NCBI RefSeq assembly: GCF_947492815.1 | Contig: NZ_CANLOB010000018.1 | Coordinates: 45,186-109,185, forward strand | From: an uncultured Dokdonia sp. | GTDB taxonomy: Bacteria; Bacteroidota; Bacteroidia; Flavobacteriales; Flavobacteriaceae | Direction: 5' to 3' | DNA: 64,000 bases | In this document: in pieces, positions 43,501 through 51,920 of the stretch | Numbering within the stretch: position 1 is the stretch's first letter | Layout of the letters: every line of letters starts with the position of its first letter | Position numbers and translations under genes: made by a program | Notes under the pieces: generated by a model | What the model was told of the DNA's origin: nothing | The model's input: the letters and a program-made list of their open reading frames with translations, nothing else | Database searches by the model: none

Positions 43501-44987
43501 TCTGCTTCAAAATCATAACTATTTATACTCTTAGAAATATCTATAAGGCCATCTACCTTTGCTTTCAGATTAGGATCATTCATAATGATTTCTCCATTAA
43601 AAACTGGGCTCTTTAAATCTCCAAAAACATTAATATCCCTGTATGTATAGTCATTATACGTAATATTATAGACAATTCCTGAAAGCTTGGTATCAAGATA
43701 CTCTTGAATAAATCCTTTTCCGTTTACATCTAAATCCATTGATGTTTTACCAACTCTAGGATCATTAATAAACTTACCAAGGTTAAAATTTTCTAAATCT
43801 ATATTTCCTGTATAAGTAGCTACATCGGTATTTTGATAATCTGTAAGTAACAAATCAATATATCCGTTCCCTAGGGCGGAAGTGACAACACCTTCCGTAT
43901 CAAGAACGGTATTTGTAATTGTTGCAAACCCTATTAATTCTATGGTTCCCAATTTTGCCATACTACTAGGCAATGTTGAAAGTACATTGGGTAATAAAGA
44001 TTTTAAATCAAAATAGGTGGTTTGTACTTCCTTATAATTTCCTTCTATTTTAAAGTCATCACCCTCAATAAGGTTTGTGAATTGTATATCTCCGTTAATA
44101 ATAGAGTTATTTAATCCTTTTACTTCTAAACCTTCTGCGCTAAAATTATTAAGAACCCCCGTGACATTTCCCTGTAAAGAAAAACGCTTATCCTTAGCAA
44201 AACCGCTATAAAATGGTCTAATATCATTGGTGGAGATATCCGCTTTCGCGAAAGCGGCCTCAATAACCACCTTATGAATAAAATCAGACATCTTATCTCC
44301 CGAAGTATCTAATGCAATAGTACCCTCTAAAGCTGAAAACTCCGTCTTTAGTTTAAAATCGTTTAGATTAATCGCATTGGTATCATAATGAAAATCTCCA
44401 TCTAAAGAAGAGATCCCATATCCTCTTTTAGCTTTAAACGCAAGATGATCTATATGCGCATCAATAACGTCATCTACCAACTTAAAATCATCAAGCGTTC
44501 CCTCTAATCCTCTATAGTCTATCACTACTTGATCATCCAAATCTTCATCTATATATTTGAAAACAGCATCTTCTAGTGTAATTTTAGAAGCAGTCATTAC
44601 AAAAGGAGGTGCATTGGGATTCGGAATTTTAGGAACAAATTTCTTTGAAAAAATAGAAATATTATCACTCTCCTCTCCAGCATAGAACTTCAAATAAAAT
44701 TTGGCACCATCTAATGCGATACTTCCTAGTTCTAGATTGCCATCTATTGCTTTTTTTGCACTCAATACACTTGTTGCCAAAGAACGTGCATAGATAAGTG
44801 TATCTTCATGATGATCTTCTATGTAAATATCTTTGAGGTTAAGATCTCCATTCCATTTCAGACCAACTTTATCAACATGAATAGAGGTTCCGTATTTTGC
44901 ATTTACTTTGTTGGTTACAATAGAAGCAACTTTAGATTGTACTGCTGGTATTGAAAAGATCAATAACAAAAGCGCAAAGAATAGCAA
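40599..44987 (-). CDS. tamB: TamB-type translocation and assembly protein (AsmA-like)
   Basis: 1462 residues or more. An N-terminal membrane anchor (LFFALLLLIFSIPAVQSKV) is followed by very long repetitive beta-rich sequence and a C-terminal DUF490 domain (about 1080-1440, e.g. GTFNFKYKGLFQKEF and EGELLKPDITFDIEFP). Family knowledge: TamB forms a periplasmic groove that carries lipids and aids outer-membrane biogenesis. The only standard start in frame is a TTG at 44987, inside the membrane helix. Upstream the frame stays open to 45062 and encodes basic, membrane-anchor-like residues (RIKKFKKIVVRTIVYLLL) without ATG, GTG or TTG. The true start may be non-standard (for example the ATA at 45062) or affected by a sequence error. 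A palindrome copy (44240-44257) is inside the gene. Confidence 0.9.
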   Translation of the reverse strand: MLFFALLLLIFSIPAVQSKVASIVTNKVNAKYGTSIHVDKVGLKWNGDLNLKDIYIEDHHEDTLIYARSLATSVLSAKKAIDGNLELGSIALDGAKFYLKFYAGEESDNISIFSKKFVPKIPNPNAPPFVMTASKITLEDAVFKYIDEDLDDQVVIDYRGLEGTLDDFKLVDDVIDAHIDHLAFKAKRGYGISSLDGDFHYDTNAINLNDFKLKTEFSALEGTIALDTSGDKMSDFIHKVVIEAAFAKADISTNDIRPFYSGFAKDKRFSLQGNVTGVLNNFSAEGLEVKGLNNSIINGDIQFTNLIEGDDFKIEGNYKEVQTTYFDLKSLLPNVLSTLPSSMAKLGTIELIGFATITNTVLDTEGVVTSALGNGYIDLLLTDYQNTDVATYTGNIDLENFNLGKFINDPRVGKTSMDLDVNGKGFIQEYLDTKLSGIVYNITYNDYTYRDINVFGDLKSPVFNGEIIMNDPNLKAKVDGLIDISKSINSYDFEADIAYANLVNLNFVTDSVSILKGNVIMDMKGTGIEDAFGKLSFYDAVYQNKNDTYYFKDFDITSVFDDKNVRTIAINSSDIIDGSVSGVFKFNEVVPLFRNALGSLYTNYQPEVLTENQFMDFDFTINNKIVEVFIPEIEFEPETIIKGSVVSDDSEFKLTFKSPRIEAFGNMAQAIEVKVDNKNPLFNTYIAADSVDAGFYAVSDFNLINVTLKDTLFMKSEFTGGTRNDDSYDLSLYHTINEDGNSVVGFKKSQVVFKDNRWYINKENNNRNRIVFDNNFKDIDIQTIVLSHKDERIDLKGVVRDSTYKDIKAQFTNVDLAKITPAIDSLDLQGRVNGKLDILQKEGAYYPNSTVAIDQFTINDYLLGQFDLTVQGNTSLSSYEIKSKLENQEGAPLVANGNIIVGDGSDATIDLDVALTNFDLAPFDPLGEGVITRIRGFVDGNATITGNYKNPDINGDLTVLDGGLKIPYLNTDYDFRGVSSVTLEKQKFIFNAIQLEDVKYETLGALNGTISHNAFSDWKLDLGISTDRLVVLDTEEDLESLYFGTAFIAGEAMIKGPIDNLVIDVFAETEEGTVFNVPIDDSESIGDSSYIHFLSPEEKEARINGVVSELTEIKGLSVNFDLDVDADALIEIVVDKENGSTLKGRGGGTLLIQLDTNGKFDMYGDFIAYEGTFNFKYKGLFQKEFKFRPDGNIRWEGDPAGALLDISAVYKAEANPSILLENPSVNRKIPVDVIINLEGELLKPDITFDIEFPAATSTVVSELEYRLSDKNARELNAISLVSQGVFLSNASISTAGAVNNLFETTSSFLSDLLFNDDDSIFDVNLDLVQADNTPNLQSAGRVGITLSTQISNRVLINGKVGVPTGGISESVIVGDVEIDFLLSENGALRAKVFNRQTDIQFIGETEGYTQGAGLSYAVDFNSFKELIRKIFKGKSEEAIETLKEQQQTTSEKIGPDGVTFKN

Positions 44988-45027
44988 TAGATAAACTATT
45001 GTACGTACTACTATTTTTTTAAATTTC

Positions 45028-45054
45028 TTGATACGGCTTATTGTTTTAACTTTG
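45028..45054 (+). promoter_or_regulatory. Promoter of tsaD
   Basis: TTG at 45028-45030 and TAACTTTG at 45047-45054 match the Bacteroidota -33/-7 boxes with a 16-base spacer. They stand 28 bases before the tsaD ATG and overlap the putative 5' extension of tamB on the other strand. Confidence 0.6.
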
Positions 45055-45082
45055 TTCTTTATTTACAATATGTGTGCCTAAT

Positions 45083-46126
45083 ATGATTATGAACTCGACA
45101 AATTGTTATTTACTTGCTATTGAATCTTCTTGTGATGACACTGCAGCTGCTATATTGCACAACGACAAAGTACTCTCTAATGTTGTTGCAACTCAGGAAA
45201 TACACGAACAATATGGAGGTGTGGTTCCTGAACTTGCATCTAGAGCACATCAACAAAATATTGTACCTGTGGTTACGGCTGCTTTACGGAAAGCAAATAT
45301 CGATAAAAAAGAGCTAAGTGCCATAGCATTTACAAGCGGACCTGGACTAATGGGTTCTTTGTTGGTTGGAACTTCATTTGCCAAGTCACTTGCATTCGGT
45401 TTAAACATACCCCTAATTGATGTAAACCACATGCAGGCACATATCCTAGCTCATTTTATTGATGAAGAAGGATATGAAAAACCTTCTTTTCCTTTTTTAG
45501 CAATGACCATTTCCGGAGGACACACACAGATTGTACGAGTAGATAGCTACTTTCAGATGTCTGTGATAGGAGAAACAATAGATGATGCTGTGGGAGAAGC
45601 CTTTGATAAAAGTGCAAAATTACTTGGTCTTCCCTACCCTGGCGGACCTTTAGTAGATAAATGGGCTGCTAAAGGAAATCCTAAAAAATTTCCATTTACT
45701 AAACCAAAAGTAGAGGGGCTTAATTTTAGCTTTAGCGGATTAAAAACGCAAATCATGTATTTCATACAGAAACAAGTGAAGCAAAACCCAAATTTTATTG
45801 AAGAAAATATTGCAGATATCTGTGCTTCTATACAATATACGATTGTAGGGATTCTAATGGATAAACTCAAAAAAGCGGTAAAGCAAACAGGCATCACTCA
45901 AATTGCTATTGGAGGCGGTGTTTCAGCTAATAAAGGAATACGACACGCCCTTAAAGAAGCTGAAAAAAACATAGGATGGAAAACGTATTTACCTAAATTT
46001 GAATATACAACAGATAATGCTGCAATGATAGGTATTGTAGGCTATTTGAAATATACAGAAGAACTCGTTGACAAAAACAACTATATAGACACTGGAATTC
46101 AAGCACAATCACGCCTCAAAATATAA
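45083..46126 (+). CDS. tsaD: tRNA threonylcarbamoyladenosine transferase TsaD
   Basis: About 347 residues. Kae1/TsaD motifs: LLAIESSCDDTAAAIL, the metal-binding HMQAH, TISGGHTQIV, GETIDDAVGEAFDKSAKLLGL and AIGGGVSANKGIR, and the late Asp in YTTDNAAMIG. It transfers threonylcarbamoyl to A37 of ANN-reading tRNAs, with TsaB and TsaE. A GTG at 45074 would add three residues; ATG 45083 or 45089 fits homologues better. The rsmE gene follows after 2 bases. Confidence 0.95.
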   Translation: MIMNSTNCYLLAIESSCDDTAAAILHNDKVLSNVVATQEIHEQYGGVVPELASRAHQQNIVPVVTAALRKANIDKKELSAIAFTSGPGLMGSLLVGTSFAKSLAFGLNIPLIDVNHMQAHILAHFIDEEGYEKPSFPFLAMTISGGHTQIVRVDSYFQMSVIGETIDDAVGEAFDKSAKLLGLPYPGGPLVDKWAAKGNPKKFPFTKPKVEGLNFSFSGLKTQIMYFIQKQVKQNPNFIEENIADICASIQYTIVGILMDKLKKAVKQTGITQIAIGGGVSANKGIRHALKEAEKNIGWKTYLPKFEYTTDNAAMIGIVGYLKYTEELVDKNNYIDTGIQAQSRLKI

Positions 46127-46128
46127 GT

Positions 46129-46836
46129 ATGCAATTATTTTATAGCGCATCTATTACACCAACATCTGATGTATATACATTTCCTAGAGAAGAAAGTAAA
46201 CATATTGTGCGTGTACTAAGAAAACAAATAGGAGATCATGTAACGATTACAAACGGTAAAGGATACTTATTTAAAGGAGAAATTATAACTAATAATCCTA
46301 ATAAATGTAGTATAAAGCTACATAGTGCTGTATTTCAAGAGCCACGACCTTATAAATTACATATTGCTATTGCTCCTACAAAAGGAAATGATCGTTTTGA
46401 GTGGTTCTTAGAAAAATCTACAGAAATTGGGATTACTGAAATCACACCTATTTTATGTGATCATAGCGAACGTAAACAAATAAAGGAAGAACGCTTTAAT
46501 AAAATATTACAAAGTGCAATGAAGCAATCACTTCAAACACATCTTCCAATATTACATCCATTAACTAGTTTTAAAGATTTTCTAAAATCAAACACTCATA
46601 CTTCATTTTCTGGTATTGCTCATTGTGAAGAATCAGAAAAATCACCCCTTACAAAAGAATTGACCGATTCAAAGGATATTCTAATTCTAATAGGTCCTGA
46701 GGGAGATTTTTCAATAAGCGAGATACAACAAGCGATTGATCTTGGATTTACACAAATAAGTCTTGGCGACAGTAGACTTCGTACAGAAACTGCTGGTATT
46801 ATTGCCTGTCATAGTATTGCTTTTCTACATCAATAA
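46129..46836 (+). CDS. rsmE: 16S rRNA m3U1498 methyltransferase RsmE
   Basis: 235 residues. An N-terminal PUA-like part (HIVRVLRKQIGDHVTITNGKG) precedes the SPOUT knot with LIGPEGDFSISEIQQAIDLGF and ISLGDSRLRTETAGI, the S-adenosylmethionine-binding trefoil. It methylates U1498 in 16S rRNA. It starts 2 bases after tsaD, so the two are co-transcribed. Confidence 0.94.
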   Translation: MQLFYSASITPTSDVYTFPREESKHIVRVLRKQIGDHVTITNGKGYLFKGEIITNNPNKCSIKLHSAVFQEPRPYKLHIAIAPTKGNDRFEWFLEKSTEIGITEITPILCDHSERKQIKEERFNKILQSAMKQSLQTHLPILHPLTSFKDFLKSNTHTSFSGIAHCEESEKSPLTKELTDSKDILILIGPEGDFSISEIQQAIDLGFTQISLGDSRLRTETAGIIACHSIAFLHQ

Positions 46837-47010
46837 GGTGTAAAGATTACGTTTCTGGATAAAAAATACATCAAATCCGCACTTAAACTAATCAATTTTC
46901 TTACAAATTATCCCTTTTTATTTTGTGAATCTTATTTATAGTTGTTTATTTACGACCTTATTCCCTTAAACAGGAACAAAGGCCCAACTTACTGATAGTG
47001 AATAATCTAG

Positions 47011-48027
47011 ATGAAATTAAGGAATTTTATCAAATACGTTGTGCCTTACATCCCCGCTTTAGTTAGCATATTGGGATGCATTATCATTGTGTATGGTCTT
47101 CATGTTTGGACTCCTAAACAAACACTCTCTCAAGATAAGGTTGATACTATTTTATTTATTTTATGTATCGTAAGTATTCTGCTAGTTATTGTACTTTTTG
47201 TATTCATACTAAATAAAACCAATCAAATTCGTTTTAGTAGTAATACACTCAGTTCCGAGTTAAATACATTAACTCAAAAAATGCATCATTTTAGAAATAT
47301 CATAGATATTTTAGTTCGCTCTGACGTATGGAATACAGGGCTTAAAGAATACATAGATAAAGAGTTTGGAGATCTTAACTTCTTTACAATGAAAGAATTT
47401 TACAAAGGTCGATCTAAATTGGCATTAGAGTATATCGAAGAAAATAATAGATATGGAGATTCTGAAAATTTATATTTAGAAGCAAAATCTCTATTATTAA
47501 ATGATCCTTCAAAAAGTAAAGTAGAAACTTTTTCAAACCCTCGAAACTATTCTCCTCGTATACTTAAGAAGTGGTTAGAGCATAAATGTGGTTCTGGTAT
47601 CTGGTACTATTTTGGTTATAAATATGCGTCTTATAAAGATGAACTTGATGTAAACCGTATCTTCGAGAGGCATCAAGAAAAAATTCTAAGCTACGCGGTT
47701 CAATTAGACACCCATCGTTATCAAGATATGGGTTTTAGTGAAGACTTACTATCTAAATTAGGAGAACAGATGTCTGAAGAGGTTATTCCTAGACTATTCA
47801 GTATTACAATCCAATCACAACAACGTATTCCTAAGATTATAAACTTTGCATTTATTTTACTTATACTCCTTACTACGTTAGGAGTATTTCTACCCATAAG
47901 CATTTTATTGTTTCAACTCCCGATGTTCTTTAGTTTTATATCCATAGGATTTGTATGTAGTATCTTATTATTTATGACATTATCCATCTATCCATTTGTC
48001 ATAAAAGAAATAAATACAAGCAGATAG
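47011..48027 (+). CDS. Membrane protein of unknown function, four predicted helices
   Basis: 338 residues. Two membrane helices come near the start (about 12-32 and 45-66) and two near the end (about 278-300 and 306-328), with a 210-residue soluble middle that is helical and rich in charged residues (MKEFYKGRSKLALEYIEE). No known domain is recognised. The symmetrical layout puts the middle part on one side of the membrane, probably the cytoplasm. It stands alone between rsmE and uvrA. Confidence 0.7.
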   Translation: MKLRNFIKYVVPYIPALVSILGCIIIVYGLHVWTPKQTLSQDKVDTILFILCIVSILLVIVLFVFILNKTNQIRFSSNTLSSELNTLTQKMHHFRNIIDILVRSDVWNTGLKEYIDKEFGDLNFFTMKEFYKGRSKLALEYIEENNRYGDSENLYLEAKSLLLNDPSKSKVETFSNPRNYSPRILKKWLEHKCGSGIWYYFGYKYASYKDELDVNRIFERHQEKILSYAVQLDTHRYQDMGFSEDLLSKLGEQMSEEVIPRLFSITIQSQQRIPKIINFAFILLILLTTLGVFLPISILLFQLPMFFSFISIGFVCSILLFMTLSIYPFVIKEINTSR

Positions 48028-48102
48028 TTTCTACAAAACGTTATATATGTAAGATTAACAATACATAAACGTCTCAACCTTTCTAATCTGCTGGCAAATA
48101 AG

Positions 48103-48110
48103 TAACTTTG
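48103..48110 (+). promoter_or_regulatory. Bacteroidota -7 element before uvrA
   Basis: TAACTTTG fits TAnnTTTG and lies 18 bases before the uvrA ATG, giving a very short leader. No exact TTG -33 box is seen. Confidence 0.5.
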
Positions 48111-48127
48111 CGACTTTTGGTAAATTT

Positions 48128-50974
48128 ATGACACAAACAGAAGAAATCATTGAAGTTTACGGAGCAAGAGCACATAATCTTAAAGATATTGATGTAATTA
48201 TTCCTAGAGAAAAACTTGTAGTGATTACTGGACTTTCAGGAAGTGGAAAAAGCTCCTTAGCTTTTGATACGATATACGCAGAAGGACAACGAAGGTACAT
48301 TGAGACTTTTTCTGCATATGCACGTCAGTTCCTAGGTGGACTAGAACGTCCTGATGTTGACAGAATTCAAGGTCTTTCGCCTGTAATTGCTATAGAACAA
48401 AAAACAACAAGTAAAAGTCCAAGATCTACCGTAGGAACTATTACTGAAATTTATGATTTCTTACGCTTACTATATGCCAGAGCTAGTGATGCTTATAGTT
48501 ATAATACTGGTGAAAAAATGGTAAGCTATACAGATGATCAAATAAAAGATTTGATTATTGATAGCTTTCATGGAAAACGCATTAATATTTTAGCTCCCAT
48601 TGTACGCTCTCGTAAAGGACATTATAGAGAGCTTTTTGAACAAATTGCTAAACAAGGTTTCGTAAAAGTACGTGTAGATGGAGAGATCAGAGATATTGTA
48701 AAAGGAATGAAAATTGATCGCTATAAAACACATGATATAGAGATCGTAATAGACCGTCTAGCCATTCAAGCTGGTACTGATGATGATAAACGCTTACGCG
48801 AAAGCATAAACACCGCTATGTACCATGGTGATGATGTGTTGATGGTTTTAGAACAAGACACGGAAGAAGTACGCTACTTTAGTAGAAACTTAATGTGTCC
48901 GTCTACAGGAATATCGTATCCAAATCCAGAGCCAAATAACTTCTCTTTCAATTCACCCAAAGGCGCATGTCCTAAATGCAATGGAATTGGAGAACTTTAC
49001 GAAGTAAATGTAGATAAGATTATTCCAGACAAAAAGAAATCTATTCAAAATGGAGGATTAGAACCCCATGGACCTCATAAAAACAATTGGATCTTTAAAC
49101 AATTACAACTCATTGCAGATCGATTTGATTTTAAACTCACCGATCCCATAGAAAAGATTCCTAAAGAAGCGCTCGAGTTTATTTTTTATGGAGGAAATGA
49201 AAAGTTTTCGATACAATCTAAAGAACTAGGAGTCACGCGTGATTATAAGATAGATTTTGAAGGTGTAGCCAATTTTATAGAAAACACATTTAATAGTAGC
49301 GAATCAACCTCCCTTAAAAGATGGGCAAAAGGATATATGGATAAAATTTCTTGTCCAGAATGTAAAGGATCAAGGTTACGTAAAGAATCATTATTCTTTA
49401 AAGTTGAAAACCAAAGCATCTCAGAGCTTGCTCACATGGATATTCTAGAGTTGCAAGAATGGTTTGAGCAGTTAGAAAAAAAATTATCCGAAAAGCAACT
49501 TAAAATTGCTTCTGAAATTATTAAAGAAATAAAAACCAGAATTCAATTTTTAGTAGACGTAGGACTCACCTATCTGTCATTACATCGCAACTCTAAATCA
49601 CTTTCAGGAGGAGAAGCGCAACGTATTCGTTTAGCTACTCAAATAGGCTCACAATTAGTAGGTGTTCTTTATATACTTGATGAACCAAGTATAGGATTAC
49701 ATCAACGCGATAATCAAAAACTAATTAACTCTTTAATTTCATTAAGAGATATAGGAAACTCTGTTATTGTAGTAGAACATGACAAAGATATGATTGAGCG
49801 AGCTGATCATGTTATAGATATCGGTCCTAGAGCTGGCAAATATGGAGGTGAAATCATTAGTGAAGGGACGCCAGATGAATTATTACACCATAGTACACTT
49901 ACAGCACAATACCTTAACGGAGAAAAAGAAATTACAGTTCCTAAAAAACGTAGAGAAGGTAACGGAAAAAAAATAGAACTTAAAGGTGCTACTGGAAATA
50001 ACCTTAAAAATGTAAATATATCTATTCCTCTAGGAAAGATGATCGCTGTAACGGGTGTTTCAGGAAGTGGAAAATCTACACTCATCAATGAAACTCTCTA
50101 TCCTATTATGAATGCGCATTACTTTAATGGCGTAAAAAAACCAATGCCATACAAAAGTATTAAGGGATTAGAACACTGTGATAAAGTAATAGATATTAAT
50201 CAATCACCCATAGGAAGAACTCCTCGTTCTAATCCTGCTACATATACAGGTGCTTTTAGCGAAATAAGAGCATTATTTGCAAAGACTCCAGAAGCACTTA
50301 TTCGTGGTTATAAACCTGGTCGTTTTAGTTTTAATGTAACTGGAGGACGATGTGAAACCTGTAAAGGTGGTGGATTACGAGTAATAGAAATGAATTTCCT
50401 TCCAGATGTATACGTAGAATGTGAAACATGTCAAGGAAAACGTTTTAATAGAGAGACTTTAGAAATACGTTATAAAGGAAAATCGATTGCTGACGTATTA
50501 GAAATGACTATACGAGAAGCTACAGATTTCTTTGAACATATTCCAAAGATTTATAGAAAGCTTAAAACTATAAAAGACGTAGGCTTAGGATATATTACGT
50601 TAGGACAACAATCTACCACACTTTCTGGAGGAGAAGCACAACGCATCAAACTTGCCACTGAATTAAGTAAAAGAGATACTGGAAATACTTTTTATATTTT
50701 AGATGAACCAACTACTGGATTGCATTTTGAAGATATACGTGTCTTAATGGAAGTATTAAATAGATTGGTCAATAAGGGAAATACGATCTTGATTATAGAA
50801 CATAATCTAGATGTTGTAAAAATGGCCGACCACATTATTGATATAGGATATGAAGGAGGAAAAGGCGGCGGAGAAGTTGTCGCAAAAGGAACTCCTGAAC
50901 AACTTATCAAAAACAAAAAGAGCTATACTGCTCAGTTTTTAAAAAAAGAAATGAATCAAACAGTGACTACATAA
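48128..50974 (+). CDS. uvrA: Excinuclease ABC subunit A
   Basis: 948 residues. Two ABC cassettes: Walker [14 protein letters not shown] and [13 protein letters not shown]; signatures [15 protein letters not shown] and [15 protein letters not shown]. Zinc fingers are visible as [13 protein letters not shown] and CETCKGGG ... CETCQGKRF. It finds bulky DNA damage and loads UvrB in nucleotide excision repair. A variant of the iterated palindrome (CGCTTACGCGAAAGC) lies within. The LOG gene follows 24 bases later. Confidence 0.97.
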   Translation: MTQTEEIIEVYGARAHNLKDIDVIIPREKLVVITGLSGSGKSSLAFDTIYAEGQRRYIETFSAYARQFLGGLERPDVDRIQGLSPVIAIEQKTTSKSPRSTVGTITEIYDFLRLLYARASDAYSYNTGEKMVSYTDDQIKDLIIDSFHGKRINILAPIVRSRKGHYRELFEQIAKQGFVKVRVDGEIRDIVKGMKIDRYKTHDIEIVIDRLAIQAGTDDDKRLRESINTAMYHGDDVLMVLEQDTEEVRYFSRNLMCPSTGISYPNPEPNNFSFNSPKGACPKCNGIGELYEVNVDKIIPDKKKSIQNGGLEPHGPHKNNWIFKQLQLIADRFDFKLTDPIEKIPKEALEFIFYGGNEKFSIQSKELGVTRDYKIDFEGVANFIENTFNSSESTSLKRWAKGYMDKISCPECKGSRLRKESLFFKVENQSISELAHMDILELQEWFEQLEKKLSEKQLKIASEIIKEIKTRIQFLVDVGLTYLSLHRNSKSLSGGEAQRIRLATQIGSQLVGVLYILDEPSIGLHQRDNQKLINSLISLRDIGNSVIVVEHDKDMIERADHVIDIGPRAGKYGGEIISEGTPDELLHHSTLTAQYLNGEKEITVPKKRREGNGKKIELKGATGNNLKNVNISIPLGKMIAVTGVSGSGKSTLINETLYPIMNAHYFNGVKKPMPYKSIKGLEHCDKVIDINQSPIGRTPRSNPATYTGAFSEIRALFAKTPEALIRGYKPGRFSFNVTGGRCETCKGGGLRVIEMNFLPDVYVECETCQGKRFNRETLEIRYKGKSIADVLEMTIREATDFFEHIPKIYRKLKTIKDVGLGYITLGQQSTTLSGGEAQRIKLATELSKRDTGNTFYILDEPTTGLHFEDIRVLMEVLNRLVNKGNTILIIEHNLDVVKMADHIIDIGYEGGKGGGEVVAKGTPEQLIKNKKSYTAQFLKKEMNQTVTT

Positions 50975-50998
50975 AAGTTGCTTAAAAAATAACATACT

Positions 50999-51694
50999 AT
51001 GACAACACATAGCGAAACAAGACCAAAAGGATGGAATGAAATAAAAACAAATGACTCTTGGGCAATATTTAAGATTGTAGGAGAATTTGTAAATGGATTT
51101 GAAAAAATGAGTCAAATAGGACCTTGTGTATCTATTTTTGGAAGTGCTCGTACCAAACCTGAAGATCCTTATTATGAATTAGCAGTAGACGTATCTAGAA
51201 AAATTGCAGAAAATGGCTACGGAGTAATTACTGGTGGCGGACCTGGTATTATGGAAGCTGGAAATAAAGGAGCCCATCTAGCCGGAGGAACTTCTGTTGG
51301 TCTTAATATAGAACTTCCATTTGAACAACATGACAATCCCTATATAGATAGTGATAAAAGCTTAGACTTTGATTACTTCTTTGTACGTAAGGTCATGTTT
51401 GTAAAATACTCTCAAGGATTTGTTGTAATGCCAGGAGGTTTTGGGACACTCGATGAGCTTTTTGAAGCGATTACACTTATTCAAACACATAAAATCCAAA
51501 AATTCCCAATTATTTTAGTTGGTAAAGATTTTTGGGGTGGTCTATTAGATTGGGTAAAAACAATATTGTTAGACAAATTTGGAAATATTAGTGCAAAAGA
51601 TATAGATCTTATTCATCTTGTAGACACACCAGACGAAGTCATTGAAGTATTAAATAACTTCTATGAGAAATATGAGTTAAGCCCTAATTTTTAA
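50999..51694 (+). CDS. LOG-family Rossmann protein (TIGR00730 type)
   Basis: 231 residues. The family motifs are clear: GGGPGIMEAGNKGAH and VMPGGFGTLDELFE, with the Arg in YFFVRKVMF. Family knowledge: LOG enzymes release bases from nucleoside 5'-monophosphates (cytokinin riboside phosphoribohydrolase, or AMP/IMP nucleosidase relatives). The bacterial physiological substrate is uncertain. It lies 24 bases after uvrA, probably in the same transcript. Confidence 0.9.
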   Translation: MTTHSETRPKGWNEIKTNDSWAIFKIVGEFVNGFEKMSQIGPCVSIFGSARTKPEDPYYELAVDVSRKIAENGYGVITGGGPGIMEAGNKGAHLAGGTSVGLNIELPFEQHDNPYIDSDKSLDFDYFFVRKVMFVKYSQGFVVMPGGFGTLDELFEAITLIQTHKIQKFPIILVGKDFWGGLLDWVKTILLDKFGNISAKDIDLIHLVDTPDEVIEVLNNFYEKYELSPNF

Positions 51695-51920
51695 TGTATA
51701 ATTTTAATTAACTATTTTTTATGAAGTAGCAAAAACAGTTTGGCTTAAAACTTGTTAAATAGAAAATATGTTATGACAGATAGGTATCCTTTTGTAAATA
51801 GTTACTAGTATCATATCTAAAAAACATATCTTTAAGCAAAAACTTCTAACGCTACCCTATCAAATGATATCAGAAAAATAGAAAATGATATCGTATGTAA
51901 CCCTTTGAAATTATAATTGA

